From NCBI RefSeq assembly GCF_001404515.1, contig NZ_CXWE01000014.1, positions 28,551 through 92,550 of the forward strand: a stretch of DNA of 64,000 bases, written 5' to 3'. Shown here one piece after another: positions 1 to 8,748 of this stretch; the stretch's first letter is position 1; each line of letters begins with the position of its first letter. The notes under the pieces were generated by a model. It saw nothing but the letters and a program-made list of their open reading frames with translations. It had not been told where the DNA came from and made no database searches. Source of the DNA: Roseibium album (GTDB lineage Bacteria; Pseudomonadota; Alphaproteobacteria; Rhizobiales; Stappiaceae). Both the position numbers and the translations under genes were made by a program.

Positions 1-75
1 CGGGTGCAGCATGTCTACCGGCGCATGAAACCTCATTGTGACCGGCTCTATGCAAACAGGACCAGACCTCAGTGA
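1..75 (+). CDS. 3' end of an unidentified upstream gene (partial)
   Basis: An open frame enters at the left edge and ends at TGA 73-75. Its last 24 codons are visible and carry no diagnostic motif. The stop overlaps the GTG start of the next gene (GTGA), the usual sign of translational coupling, so this is probably the tail of a gene in the same operon. The stretch is too short to assign a family and could be chance. Confidence 0.35.
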   Translation, partial: RVQHVYRRMKPHCDRLYANRTRPQ

Positions 76-1523
76 CAGAGATCCCCGCCTACTCGCGCAA
101 TTACATCGATGGCGACTTTTGCGACGGCGGCGCCGGTCGGCTGGCCGTTCTCGACCCTGCAACGGGCGAGCCCGTGGCGGAACAGGCACTGGCGGATGCT
201 GCGGATGTAGATCGTGCTGTTGCCTCCGCGAAGGCCTTCAGCGAGACAGGTGGCTGGTCTGGTCTCCGTCCGGTGGAACGCGGCCGGATCGTGCGCCAGA
301 TGGGCGACTATCTTCTTGAGCGCATCGACGAGATTGCCCCCGTCCTTACCTGCGAGGCCGGCAAACCGCTGTGGGAGGCCCGCCTCGAAATCGAGGGCGC
401 AGCGCGTTATTTCGAGTATTACGGCAATCAGGCCGAGACCATGGAGGGGCGGTCGATCCCGCTTGGCGACGGCTATTTCGACTTTACCACCCACCAGCCG
501 TTCGGCGTTTCCGCGCAGATCATTCCCTGGAACTATCCGATGGAAATGACGGCGCGCTCCCTGTCTGCCGCCCTGGCTGTCGGATGCGCCGTTGTGGTCA
601 AGACGCCAGAACTCGATCCCTTGACCAACCGGTTCATTGCCGAAGCCGCGATTGCCTGCGGCTTGCCCAAGGGGGTCTTGCATATCCTGTGCGGTCTTGG
701 GCGGGAGGCAGGGGCAGCGCTGGCAGCGCATCCGGATGTCAACCAGATCGTCTTTACCGGTTCGGTCGCAACCGGTGTTTCCATTGCAACAGCAGCAGCC
801 CGCAACGTCGTGCCCTGCGTTCTGGAACTGGGAGGAAAGTCCGCAGCAATCGTTCATGACGACGCCGATCTGGATGCCTTTTTGTCCGATATGCGCTGGG
901 GGATCTACTTCAATGCGGGTCAGGTCTGTTCCGCCATGTCCCGCGTGATCGTCCAGGAGAAGGTCCACGATCAGCTTGTCGAGGGAATGGTCGATCAGGC
1001 CAGAAGCCTGACCGTCAGGCCCGGGCTGGAGTTTCCGGACTTCGGACCGAACATGGGCCCGATGATCTCCGAAGCGCAATGCCAACGGGCCACTGGTATG
1101 GTCAGCGACGCCGAGCGGGAAGGTGCACGCATCGCAGCTGGTGGACATCGCATGAACCGGCCGGGCTATTTCCTGGAACCGACTGTCCTTACAGATGTCA
1201 CACCGGACATGAAGATCGCTCAGCAGGAAGTGTTCGGACCGGCACTTTCCGTTTTGAAATTCCGCGAGGATGACGAAGCCATTAAGATCGCCAACAGCAC
1301 CCCCTATGGGCTTGTTGCCGGTGTCTTCACCTCAGATCTGGACAGGGCGATGCAGGCCTCCCGGCGCCTTCGCGCAGGACAGGTCTTCGTCAACGAGTGG
1401 TATGCGGGCGGTGTCGAAACACCTTTTGGCGGCTTTGGCAAATCCGGCTACGGTCGGGAGAAGGGTCGCGAAGCCCTTCTGAATTACGTTCAAACCAAAA
1501 ATGTTGCCATCAAGCTGAGGTGA
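72..1523 (+). CDS. Aldehyde dehydrogenase family protein (betaine-aldehyde-dehydrogenase-like)
   Basis: This 483-residue protein should oxidise an aldehyde to a carboxylate with NAD(P)+ in the cytosol. The ALDH landmarks are in order: the cofactor-loop PWNYP near residues 152-156, the cofactor-binding Lys near 177, FTGS near 228-231, the general-base Glu in ELGGKS near 252 and the nucleophilic Cys in GQVCS near 286. Length is normal for the family. The GTG start is chosen because it overlaps the stop of the preceding open frame. A carboxymuconolactone-decarboxylase-family gene follows after 3 nt, so the two are probably co-transcribed. The exact aldehyde cannot be read from sequence; betaine aldehyde or an amino-aldehyde would suit the amine-catabolic genes further right, but mobile-element debris now separates them. 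Confidence 0.9.
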   Translation: MTEIPAYSRNYIDGDFCDGGAGRLAVLDPATGEPVAEQALADAADVDRAVASAKAFSETGGWSGLRPVERGRIVRQMGDYLLERIDEIAPVLTCEAGKPLWEARLEIEGAARYFEYYGNQAETMEGRSIPLGDGYFDFTTHQPFGVSAQIIPWNYPMEMTARSLSAALAVGCAVVVKTPELDPLTNRFIAEAAIACGLPKGVLHILCGLGREAGAALAAHPDVNQIVFTGSVATGVSIATAAARNVVPCVLELGGKSAAIVHDDADLDAFLSDMRWGIYFNAGQVCSAMSRVIVQEKVHDQLVEGMVDQARSLTVRPGLEFPDFGPNMGPMISEAQCQRATGMVSDAEREGARIAAGGHRMNRPGYFLEPTVLTDVTPDMKIAQQEVFGPALSVLKFREDDEAIKIANSTPYGLVAGVFTSDLDRAMQASRRLRAGQVFVNEWYAGGVETPFGGFGKSGYGREKGREALLNYVQTKNVAIKLR

Positions 1524-1526
1524 ATT

Positions 1527-1904
1527 ATGGACCAGGATCTTTTTGAAAAAGGCCTTGAACAACGCAAGGCCACTCTGGGAGCCGAATACGTCGAAAAGAA
1601 TCTGGAAGCAGCAGACGACTTCACCCGGCCGTTCCAGGAAGCCATGACGGCCTGGTGCTGGGGTTTCGGTTGGGGGGACGACGTGATCGATGCCAAAACC
1701 CGCTCCATAATGAACCTTGCGATGATCGGGGCGCTGGGCAAAATGACCGAATGGGAGATCCATTGCAGGGGCGCGATCAACAATGGTGTCACCAAGGACG
1801 AGATCCGCGCGATCATCCACGTTGTCGGCATCTATTGCGGCGTTCCGCAATCCCTGGAATGTTTCCGCGTCGCCAAGAAGGTTCTTGAAGAACATCGAGG
1901 TTAA
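1527..1904 (+). CDS. Carboxymuconolactone decarboxylase (CMD/AhpD-like) family protein
   Basis: A 125-residue, all-helical small protein resembling PcaC-type CMD proteins. The core (helices around AMTAWCWGFGWGD and the following NLAMIGALGKM segment, then the EIRAIIHVVGIYCGVPQ segment) is the CMD fold. It lacks the CxxC pair of peroxidase-active AhpD; single Cys residues occur near 45, 80 and 104 instead. It starts 3 nt after the aldehyde dehydrogenase stop, so it probably acts on the same pathway, perhaps a ring or lactone step, but the substrate is unknown. The operon appears to end here: the next 250 nt carry no gene I can support. Confidence 0.8.
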   Translation: MDQDLFEKGLEQRKATLGAEYVEKNLEAADDFTRPFQEAMTAWCWGFGWGDDVIDAKTRSIMNLAMIGALGKMTEWEIHCRGAINNGVTKDEIRAIIHVVGIYCGVPQSLECFRVAKKVLEEHRG

Positions 1905-2152
1905 CCGGGCTTGGGTTTGCCACGCTGGCGTGCGGTCAGGGTACCTGATGAGCCCAAACCAAAAGTCCGCTGTTCAGTAAACGACCAGTGAGCCATGAAT
2001 AGTCAAAATTGTTGCATAAAACCGTCGTTTGGTGACGGAGCGAAAGTCTGCAGCGGGCCAAAAGTCCCAGCACACGGACACCGCTGCGATGTCCGCTTTG
2101 TTGATCCAACTGCCAAAACCAGACAGTCAGCAGTCGGCCCCAAATCTGCCAA

Positions 2153-2464
2153 TCATCCTTCACGCCTGTTCCATACCAAGAATGCCGTTCCTTCTTCCTC
2201 AAAAAGGGCTGCCCGGATTGGATTGGAAATACTTGGATCGTCCAACAGCACGCTTAGGCACTCTCTGGACTGCTGGTCGTTGGTCTTCGATTTCCACGCA
2301 GCGCCAAATTCAGCGCGACCGCCGTAGACCTGGAAATCCGGCGCACCTTCGGAACCTTTCTTGTCATTGGCGACAATGTTGATTTTGACGTTGATGGTTA
2401 GCGTTCGGATTGTGCCCTTGTAGCCGTCTTTGGTAGCGGTGAAACTTCCGATTGTTGCCATCAT
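2153..2464 (-). CDS. DUF736 family protein (conjugation-associated)
   Basis: A 103-residue protein matching the DUF736 pattern: an MATIG start, the GYKGTIRTLTINVK segment, an APDFQVYGG motif, EFGAAWKSK, an LSVLLDDP strand and a final LVWNR. DUF736 genes normally sit in conjugative-transfer regions of proteobacterial plasmids and integrative elements; their biochemical role is unknown. A clear AGGAG lies 5 nt before the first of two tandem ATG codons. No relaxase or Trb/VirB gene is present, so this is a stranded remnant of a former conjugative element beside IS debris. The reading frame appears intact and could still be expressed. Confidence 0.75.
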   Translation of the reverse strand: MMATIGSFTATKDGYKGTIRTLTINVKINIVANDKKGSEGAPDFQVYGGRAEFGAAWKSKTNDQQSRECLSVLLDDPSISNPIRAALFEEEGTAFLVWNRREG

Positions 2465-2472
2465 AGTGTCTC

Positions 2473-2703
2473 CTAGGATTGGTTCGGAAAAGATTGAGAT
2501 TGCTGTTCGGCAAGTTGTTTTCGCGCTCGCCTGAACCCGGCGTCTATCTCCATAAAGGACGCGTGCATGAACGGGATCAGGTAGGACACAATTTCCTTTT
2601 GTCCGTAAGCCTGACGGTAGATTTCAGCGCAGTCGTTCAGCGCAACTTTGAGCTCCGCATCAGCGGTGAAGGTAATTTTCACGGCTTCACGGTCAGGGAG
2701 CTT
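2473..2703 (-). pseudogene. DUF2274 family fragment, 5' end lost
   Basis: The frame reads KLPDREAVKITFTADAEL and continues to a typical DUF2274 C-terminus (LIPFMHASFMEIDAGFRRARKQL, split here as two blocks). DUF2274 proteins usually accompany TrbI in conjugation operons. The usual N-terminal Met and first residues are missing: upstream in frame there are only seven more codons before the TAG at 2722-2724 that ends an IS3 transposase frame. A GTG at 2680-2682 could serve as a start, but it would drop the conserved LPD segment. I read it as truncated by the adjacent insertion; it precedes the DUF736 gene in the same direction. Confidence 0.55.
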
Positions 2704-2721
2704 TGAATAGCCCCGCGTTTT

Positions 2722-2868
2722 CTAGACGCCATCGGCTTTCATTTTCTGCTGCCGTTCGAACTCTACGGGCGACAGTATCCCGTTTTTGACGTGTTTGCGC
2801 ATTGGGTTGTAGAACATCTCGATGTAGTCGAACACATCCCGCCTCGCGTTTTCGCGGGTTTTGTAGGT
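2722..2868 (-). pseudogene. IS3-family transposase (OrfB) C-terminal remnant
   Basis: Read on the minus strand, this segment gives YKTRENARRDVFDYIEMFYN, then PMRKHVKNGILSPVEFERQ and a TAG stop. It is the C-terminal end of the DDE integrase domain of IS3-family OrfB; the YNP and LSP-FE motifs are hallmarks. Only about 48 residues survive. Its left edge abuts the DUF2274 fragment and its right edge abuts a truncated IS21 istB on the opposite strand, so two elements have recombined here. Confidence 0.75.
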
Positions 2869-2874
2869 TCGTCG

Positions 2875-3461
2875 CCGCACCCTTTCCCGCCGATCGCGAC
2901 CTGATCGGCTTCGACTTTGCCAGCAGTGAAGTCAACGAGGCGCTCGTGCGCCAGCTTCACCGCTGCGAGTTCATCGAGCAGGCTCACAATGCCGTCTTCC
3001 TCGGGGGACCCGGAACCGGGAAGACGCATCCGGCAACAGCGCTCGGTATCCAGGCCATCGAACATCACCGCGAGCGTGTCTGCTTCTTCTCCACCGTTGA
3101 ACTCGTCAATGTGCCGGAACAGGAAAAAGCCCAGGGCAAGGCGGGACAGATCGCCAACCGACTCGTTCATTCCGGTCTTGTCATCATCGACGAGCTGGAA
3201 TACCTGACGTTCAGCGCATCAGGCGGTGCTCTGCTCTTCCATCTCCCGAGCAAGCTCTATGAGCGCACCAGCGTCATCATCACCACCAACCTGAGCTTCT
3301 CGGAATGGGCCGCCGTCTTTGGCGATGCCAAGATGACCACCACGCTGCTCGACCGGCTCATCCATCACTGCCACATCCTTGAAACCGGAAACGAAAGTTT
3401 CCGCTTCAAAAACAGCACCGCAAATCAGGCCGACAACGAAGGGAGGAAACCAAAATCTTGA
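2875..3461 (+). pseudogene. istB: IS21-family helper ATPase IstB, N-terminally truncated
   Basis: About 195 residues match the AAA+ helper protein of IS21-like elements. Walker A GGPGTGKTH, Walker B LVIIDELEYL, sensor-like TTNLSFSEW, FGDAKMTT and the C-terminal LDRLIHHCHILETGNESF are all present. Full-length IstB has roughly 60-70 more N-terminal residues, which are replaced here by sequence antisense to the IS3 transposase tail. No istA transposase is nearby, so the element cannot move by itself. The continuous frame begins upstream within the IS3 remnant, which is an accident of the fusion. Confidence 0.75.
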
Positions 3462-3701
3462 CCTCAGCGTAACTGCCGTTCCATACGCAAAAGGCGGGTC
3501 AATTCCCGGTGGAAATACCGGGTCAGTTCTCAGTGAAAATCACCAGTCCGGAAATCCCCGACGACGGACAAGCTCCCCAAATGGGAAAAATCTGTCCAAC
3601 ACAGAAACTTGCGACAGGCACGTGAATGGCAACATTGGTCGGAAGCTGAAGATGTTGTTGCCAACTTTCGCAAGCAAGCTCAAGGGCCAGACGCCAACTA
3701 A

Positions 3702-4967
3702 TCAGGCCGCAAGGCGCGCTTCAATGTCCCTGATCGCGCCGAGAAACTCAGCGATTTCCGGCAGCGTGTTGTAGTGGCACAGCGAAACTCGCACGCAGTC
3801 AGCTAGCCCCAGTGGCTCCAGCACGTTGCCGCTATAGTGGTCTGCCTTGCGTGTATGGGTGCGAATGCCCTGCATGTTGAGGGCGTCCACCACATCCGGC
3901 GACGCAATACCGGCAACTGCAATCGACACCAGGCCTTCGCGGGCCGGATTTTCGACCCCTGCGATGATCTTGACGTGCTGTAGATCCTTTAGCCCTGGGA
4001 GATTGCCGGTGCCGTGGATCATCGCGTCGACAAGGAACCTCTCGTACTGATGGATCGCGCGTCCCGCGGCCTCTATCCTGGCGCGGCGCTCCGTCGCCGG
4101 CGACACCTCACCGCCCAGCCATTCAAAATAAGCGACAACATCGGAAATGGCCGCATACGCCCCTGCGTCGCGGGTGCCGAATTCCCAGCCGGTCGCGGGA
4201 GCATCGATGAGCCTGTCATGAGGGAGCGCGCTTAGCCTGTCGGAAATCCACGCGATCCCATAGCCGTGCCTTGAAAAGACCTTGTAGGGCGAGATCGCAT
4301 AACCATCGATATCGTAGCTGTCCAGGTCGAGCTGCCCGTGGGCGGCGTGTTGAATTCCGTCGACAATGATAACGCAGTCCGGAGCAACTGCGCGGATCGC
4401 CCTGGATATCGCAGCGACATCCAATGCCATTCCTGACACCGGAGACGCATGCAGGATCGTGGCGAGCGCAACATCCGGGGTCATCAACGCGGCATAGTCC
4501 CCAGCGGTGACCAGTCCGGTCTCATCGTCGTGCGGGACATTCACATAGCTTAGTCCTGCGATGTCCGCCCAGCGGCGTGCGGCGCTGCGGGTTGCCGGAT
4601 GCTCGATCGACGAGCCGATAACCTTCGCGCCTTCCGGCGCGTTTACGCAGGCCGTTCTGATCAGCCGGAACAGCAGCTCGGTGCCGCTTTCGCCGGCAAG
4701 GAACTGCCCGGAAGAGGCATTCATGAAGAGCGCCAGATCGGCTTTCGCCTTGTCGATAGTGGTTTGAGTCGCCTGACCTGCAGGATTGATCCGGCCAGGA
4801 TTGTCCGGTAACGCGGCGTGGAAAGACGAAGTCTCGACGACGGATTTGAGGGTCAGAGCGCCGCCGGCATTTTCGAAGAAGATGCGCGGTCCCTGGAACG
4901 GACAACTGTCCACGTGGGCGAAGCGGTCCCTGATTGCGGCAATCAGGGCGGTGTCGTTCTGAATCAT
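3702..4967 (-). CDS. Class V aminotransferase / cysteine-desulfurase-like PLP enzyme
   Basis: This 421-residue protein has the class V fold. FENAGGA lies near residues 31-37, the cofactor Asp in IIVDGIQH near 203 and the Schiff-base Lys in SPYKVFSRHG near 229. It lacks an obvious mobile-loop catalytic Cys of IscS/SufS and has no Fe-S neighbours, so it is more likely an amino acid lyase or aminotransferase than an Fe-S sulfur donor. It is the last gene of the operon that begins with the class III aminotransferase, 18 nt after the D-glutamate-cyclase-like gene. The substrate is unknown; the partners suggest amino acid or D-amino acid breakdown. Confidence 0.8.
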   Translation of the reverse strand: MIQNDTALIAAIRDRFAHVDSCPFQGPRIFFENAGGALTLKSVVETSSFHAALPDNPGRINPAGQATQTTIDKAKADLALFMNASSGQFLAGESGTELLFRLIRTACVNAPEGAKVIGSSIEHPATRSAARRWADIAGLSYVNVPHDDETGLVTAGDYAALMTPDVALATILHASPVSGMALDVAAISRAIRAVAPDCVIIVDGIQHAAHGQLDLDSYDIDGYAISPYKVFSRHGYGIAWISDRLSALPHDRLIDAPATGWEFGTRDAGAYAAISDVVAYFEWLGGEVSPATERRARIEAAGRAIHQYERFLVDAMIHGTGNLPGLKDLQHVKIIAGVENPAREGLVSIAVAGIASPDVVDALNMQGIRTHTRKADHYSGNVLEPLGLADCVRVSLCHYNTLPEIAEFLGAIRDIEARLAA

Positions 4968-4985
4968 TTTATAGTCCTGAAATTT

Positions 4986-5999
4986 CTAAAGAGCCCGGCT
5001 GACGATGGTGCGGCACAGCTCCGCGATGCCGCTATGACTTTGTCGGGGAAAGCCGTCTACACTGTCGTCGATGATTCCGTGGGTGGAGTTGATCAGACCA
5101 TTGGCAACCATTGTGTCCAGCAAAAGGGCTTCCCGTTCCGGGGTGTGCAGCAATGCAGAGCTGCCCGCGCGCGCCGCCATGGCGGCACAAATCGCGGTGC
5201 ACGCCCAGTTTGAGCAGGCTCCGGTGACCAGGACATCGCACCCCGTGACCGCCCCGATGCCGCCGCCGCAGCCGCATTGGCAGCGGTCGCCGTAAGGAAC
5301 ATGCTTACGGACATGTTCCGCAACTTTCCCCATACCGATTTCATTGCCGCCATCTCCAACAGCCACCACCGGAATGCCGCGGTCCAGTGCCTCGTCGAAC
5401 AGGAAATCCACACGCGCACGGCCCATGCCATAATCGATGCCGCGCATCGAATGGTAGATGCCAAACTCGTTGCGCCCGACGCGCTCGGTTGAAAACAATA
5501 AATCCGGCTTCAGTTCGTCGAGAAGAGCTGCCGCTTGTGCCTTTCCGGCCTCGTCTCCGGTCGGATAGGTCCGCATTACGATAGTCGCGAGGCTCTTGTC
5601 TGCTCGTGCGATGCCCGCCTGTTCCAGCGTTACCGGAAATAGTCCCGCTGCCTGCATGACATTGCGGATCGCCGTCAAAAGTGTGTCTTCGCAGAGCATC
5701 ACAACTGTCGCGTTGCGCCCAAGCACAAGCGCGCGGGCAACGGCCGCCGCACCGGAGGGGCCATCATTTTCGCCAAGATGAGGCGTTATCCAGGCTCGGG
5801 ACACCGAACCCGTCGTCATGACAACCGTTCCACCCTCAGCCACAGCCATCAATTGATCGGCCGCTGCCCCGATGAGAGAACCGCCCTGGAGATCCCGGGC
5901 GGCAACGAACAGATGCTCAACGCCCCGTTCACCCATATCAATGTTGACGAGTTGGTCGAGCCGGGCGTCCAGCCGCGCGGTGAGTCCGTCTTGCGACAT
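4986..5999 (-). CDS. D-glutamate cyclase-like protein (DUF4392)
   Basis: This 337-residue protein matches the C-terminal domain of human DGLUCY, which converts D-glutamate to 5-oxo-D-proline. Shared motifs are GDGGNEIGMGKV, a following Cys/Gly-rich loop (CQCGCGGG), CSNW and a C-terminal VDGFPRQSH. The CQCGCGGG loop is unusual and could bind metal. The gene follows the SelA-like PLP gene with adjacent stop and start codons (TGAATG), so the two are coupled. Bacterial members are poorly studied, and the substrate here may be another D-amino or gamma-carboxy amino acid. No oxoprolinase gene is present in the window. Confidence 0.7.
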   Translation of the reverse strand: MSQDGLTARLDARLDQLVNIDMGERGVEHLFVAARDLQGGSLIGAAADQLMAVAEGGTVVMTTGSVSRAWITPHLGENDGPSGAAAVARALVLGRNATVVMLCEDTLLTAIRNVMQAAGLFPVTLEQAGIARADKSLATIVMRTYPTGDEAGKAQAAALLDELKPDLLFSTERVGRNEFGIYHSMRGIDYGMGRARVDFLFDEALDRGIPVVAVGDGGNEIGMGKVAEHVRKHVPYGDRCQCGCGGGIGAVTGCDVLVTGACSNWACTAICAAMAARAGSSALLHTPEREALLLDTMVANGLINSTHGIIDDSVDGFPRQSHSGIAELCRTIVSRAL

Positions 6000-7262
6000 T
6001 CATGTGCCTCCAAACAACAACTCTGAGAACCAGTCCGCGTCCTCGAGGTGATTGGCCGTTTCGGTCATGGCGGCCTCAAGGCACTGAGCGATCGCCGAGA
6101 CACCGCCTACACGTTTCAGCGCACCGGCAGTCGGTTTGAGTCGCAGGGATACGCGCCCTCCAGGTTGACCATGCGTGTTGACCGTGACGATGCCAAGCGT
6201 CTGCAGCATGAGCATGCCGATCGCCGCGGTGGTCTCGGCGGGAACACGGGTCGAATATTCGGTGCCGGCAACTTTCAAAACATGCGCATGGGCATCTTCT
6301 TCGCTGATTTTCGGTCCGAGCGGCGAGCGCGTAACAGCCCCGACACCGAAAACGCTCTCGAGCGCGTCCGCGAGGAGTTGCCCGTCTTTCACTTCCGCGA
6401 TCAGAAGGTCCGGTGTGAAGGCCATCAGGGAACGCATCGCTCCAACGGCCACCGGCGCCCGCGCCTCCATGCCAAGTTCCGAGGCCTTTGCGGCAACAGA
6501 GACTAGTGCATCGGCCTCTCCGCAGAGGACGCCCGCCCGGGGACCCGGCAAGCCCGCCTTGTCGGTGTTGGTGATGACAAGATCAGCACCGAAGGAAAGA
6601 GACGGTGCTCCGTCATGGAGAACCGGCCTGAACCGCGCGCCATAGGCCTCGTCCATCAGAACGCGGGATTTGGCTGCCTTGGCCAGTCGAACTGCCTGCA
6701 GCGTTACGCTGTCGGCCAGCATCGAGAGTTCGGACGTTACTGTCGTGATAATCGTCAGGGACGGCAGGCGTGCTTCGAGCACCTTCTTGAGTTCCGGAAT
6801 TTCGTAGACTTCGATCACCGGAACACAGGCAAGCCGAGCTCCCCGGCCAACCGACGCGTGAGACCTGTCTCCGGAAGGAACGAGCGAGACGACTGGCCGT
6901 CCGTCAGACAACGCCAGAACAGCAGCGACAATGCCCGCGCTCGTCCGGTTTACCACAGTCGCTTGTTCATGCCCGCGCCCGCCGAGATGGTTGATCGAAG
7001 CCTTTCTGAGATCTTCACCAAAAAGCCCTGGCCCGACCCATTCCTCGCACAGCTCCTGCACGTCCTCCAGGCTTACCGGATAGTAACGCAGATTGCCCGT
7101 GAAGACGCCGATGCGCTCCACGCCGTTGCGAGCAACGAAGTCCGCAGCAAGTTTGCCGGCATGTCTCAGGCGCCGCACCTCGTCGGCAGATGATCTCAGC
7201 AACTCGCCTCTCGCGTAACCGACGCCTGGGTCGAGCGCATTGCCAAACCGGTCGGATGTCAT
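6000..7262 (-). CDS. SelA-like PLP-dependent enzyme
   Basis: A 420-residue fold-type I PLP protein of the L-seryl-tRNA selenium transferase (SelA) / D-glucosaminate-6-phosphate ammonia-lyase type. The cofactor Asp lies in LMDEAYG near residue 204 and the PLP Lys in TNTDKAGLPGPRAG near 235, followed by the typical G-rich turn. No selenocysteine machinery lies nearby, so a lyase, racemase or aldolase acting on a small amino acid is likelier than selenium transfer. The ATG at 7262 is chosen because it overlaps the upstream dehydrogenase stop (ATGA) and has a GGAG 8 nt before it; a start 30 nt upstream would lie inside that gene. The reaction is unknown. Confidence 0.7.
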   Translation of the reverse strand: MTSDRFGNALDPGVGYARGELLRSSADEVRRLRHAGKLAADFVARNGVERIGVFTGNLRYYPVSLEDVQELCEEWVGPGLFGEDLRKASINHLGGRGHEQATVVNRTSAGIVAAVLALSDGRPVVSLVPSGDRSHASVGRGARLACVPVIEVYEIPELKKVLEARLPSLTIITTVTSELSMLADSVTLQAVRLAKAAKSRVLMDEAYGARFRPVLHDGAPSLSFGADLVITNTDKAGLPGPRAGVLCGEADALVSVAAKASELGMEARAPVAVGAMRSLMAFTPDLLIAEVKDGQLLADALESVFGVGAVTRSPLGPKISEEDAHAHVLKVAGTEYSTRVPAETTAAIGMLMLQTLGIVTVNTHGQPGGRVSLRLKPTAGALKRVGGVSAIAQCLEAAMTETANHLEDADWFSELLFGGT

Positions 7263-8746
7263 GCACCGGGCTCCACATTGACCGTGACGCATTTGCGATA
7301 GGTATAGGCCTCCAACGCGCCTTCGATGGAGTATTCGCTGCCTGTCCCTGACTGCTTGGTACCACCGTACGACATGCCCGGGATCTGGCCGCCGCCCTGA
7401 TTGACCTGAATCCAGCCCGCATCGATCGCCCGCGTCAGACGGGTAATCCGGCTGAAATCATGCGTGAAAATAAAAGCGGCGAGCCCGTAATGCGTATCGT
7501 TCGCCATCTCGATCACTTCGGCTTCGCTTTCAAACGGAATAGCGGCCATGACCGGCCCGAACACTTCTTCGCGGGCTATCCGCCAGGTGTTGTCAACACC
7601 GGCGATAATTGTCGGAACCGGATTGAAACCAGCCGGGTCTTCAGCCGGAATCCCGCCTATCAGGAACTCCGCCCCCTGTTCCGCAGCCTCCACCACATAG
7701 GCCCTGATCTCACTGTAGCGCTCTGAATTGACAACAGCTCCCATGTCCACATCCGGGTCGAGCGCATCGCCGACTCTCAACGCCGCCGACTTTTCCGCAA
7801 TCCGCGGCATCAGAACGTCCCAGACGTCCTTATGCACGAACAGTCGGGAACCGGCGGTACAACTCTGGCCCTGCCGCGCAAACCGCATGGCGTTGGCAAC
7901 CTGCTGGGCAGTCGCATCAAGACGCTCGTCTTCGACCGCGTCGGGAAAAACAATCGTTGGCGACTTGCCCCCCAGCTCGAGCGTTAGTTTGGCGATACGG
8001 TCAGCCGTTGCATGCCCGATCAGTTTGCCGACTTCGGACGATCCGGTGAAGGAAACCTTGTCGATACCCGGATGCGATGCCAGGGCAGCGCCCGCTTCTT
8101 CTCCCAGGCCGGTGACCACGTTGAAGACACCCGGCGGGAACAGGCCATCTGCCAGCTCGGAGAGTTTCAAAATGGCGAGTGGTGCATCTTCGGCGGGTTT
8201 CAGCACAAGGCAATTGCCTGTCGCAAGCGCCATTGAAATCTTGACCGAACCGAGCTGCAGCGGCGAGTTCCAGGGAATGATCGAGCCGACGACGCCGTGC
8301 GGTTCGCGGGTAGAGTAACTGAAAACCCCCGGTCCGAGCGGTAGTGTCTCACCTTTTTGCTCGACCGCAACACCACCGTAATATTTCAACACGCCAGCGG
8401 CCCCCGTCGCTTCCCCGCGCGACTGGGTCTTGATGGCGTTGCCGCTTTCCGCAGCAAGGACACGCGCGACTTCTTCCGCATTTTCTTCAAGCCGGCGCCC
8501 GAGTTCTGCAAGCAACTTGCCGCGCTCGCTTGCCGGTAGTGCCCGCCACGCCGGCAGAGCCTTCCGGGCTGCCTTGACGGCAAGGTCGATCTCAACCGAC
8601 GTACCGCGCCCGACGTCACAGATAGGTTCCCGCCGTGAAGGGTTCTCGATGGTGAGCTTGCGCCCGTCCATCGGCCGGTGCCAGGCTCCATCGATGTAAC
8701 TTCCGGCAAGGCCCGCTTCAGGCAGTTTGTAGTCGAGCAGCGCCAT
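7259..8746 (-). CDS. Aldehyde dehydrogenase family protein
   Basis: A 495-residue NAD(P)+-dependent aldehyde dehydrogenase. Visible landmarks are PWNSP near residues 158-162, the cofactor Lys near 183, FTGSSEVG near 233-240, the Glu of LELGGKS near 257 and the catalytic Cys of GQSCTAGS near 296. The open frame extends 255 nt further upstream into the preceding gene, but the ATG at 8746 gives the normal N-terminus and sits 2 nt after that gene's stop. It lies in the operon with a class III aminotransferase and a hydroxyacid dehydrogenase, and is the natural next step for the semialdehyde made by that aminotransferase. The precise substrate is unresolved. Confidence 0.88.
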   Translation of the reverse strand: MALLDYKLPEAGLAGSYIDGAWHRPMDGRKLTIENPSRREPICDVGRGTSVEIDLAVKAARKALPAWRALPASERGKLLAELGRRLEENAEEVARVLAAESGNAIKTQSRGEATGAAGVLKYYGGVAVEQKGETLPLGPGVFSYSTREPHGVVGSIIPWNSPLQLGSVKISMALATGNCLVLKPAEDAPLAILKLSELADGLFPPGVFNVVTGLGEEAGAALASHPGIDKVSFTGSSEVGKLIGHATADRIAKLTLELGGKSPTIVFPDAVEDERLDATAQQVANAMRFARQGQSCTAGSRLFVHKDVWDVLMPRIAEKSAALRVGDALDPDVDMGAVVNSERYSEIRAYVVEAAEQGAEFLIGGIPAEDPAGFNPVPTIIAGVDNTWRIAREEVFGPVMAAIPFESEAEVIEMANDTHYGLAAFIFTHDFSRITRLTRAIDAGWIQVNQGGGQIPGMSYGGTKQSGTGSEYSIEGALEAYTYRKCVTVNVEPGA

Positions 8747-8748
8747 GG

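Noticed and set aside
69..1148. 359-codon minus-strand frame opposite the first aldehyde dehydrogenase
   Set aside because: It is the antisense shadow of a well-supported gene in GC-rich DNA and has no motif.
3577..3702. About 42-codon open stretch rich in Trp and Gln ending at TAA 3700-3702
   Set aside because: It has no start codon and no recognisable family; it may be another gene tail trapped in the IS scar.
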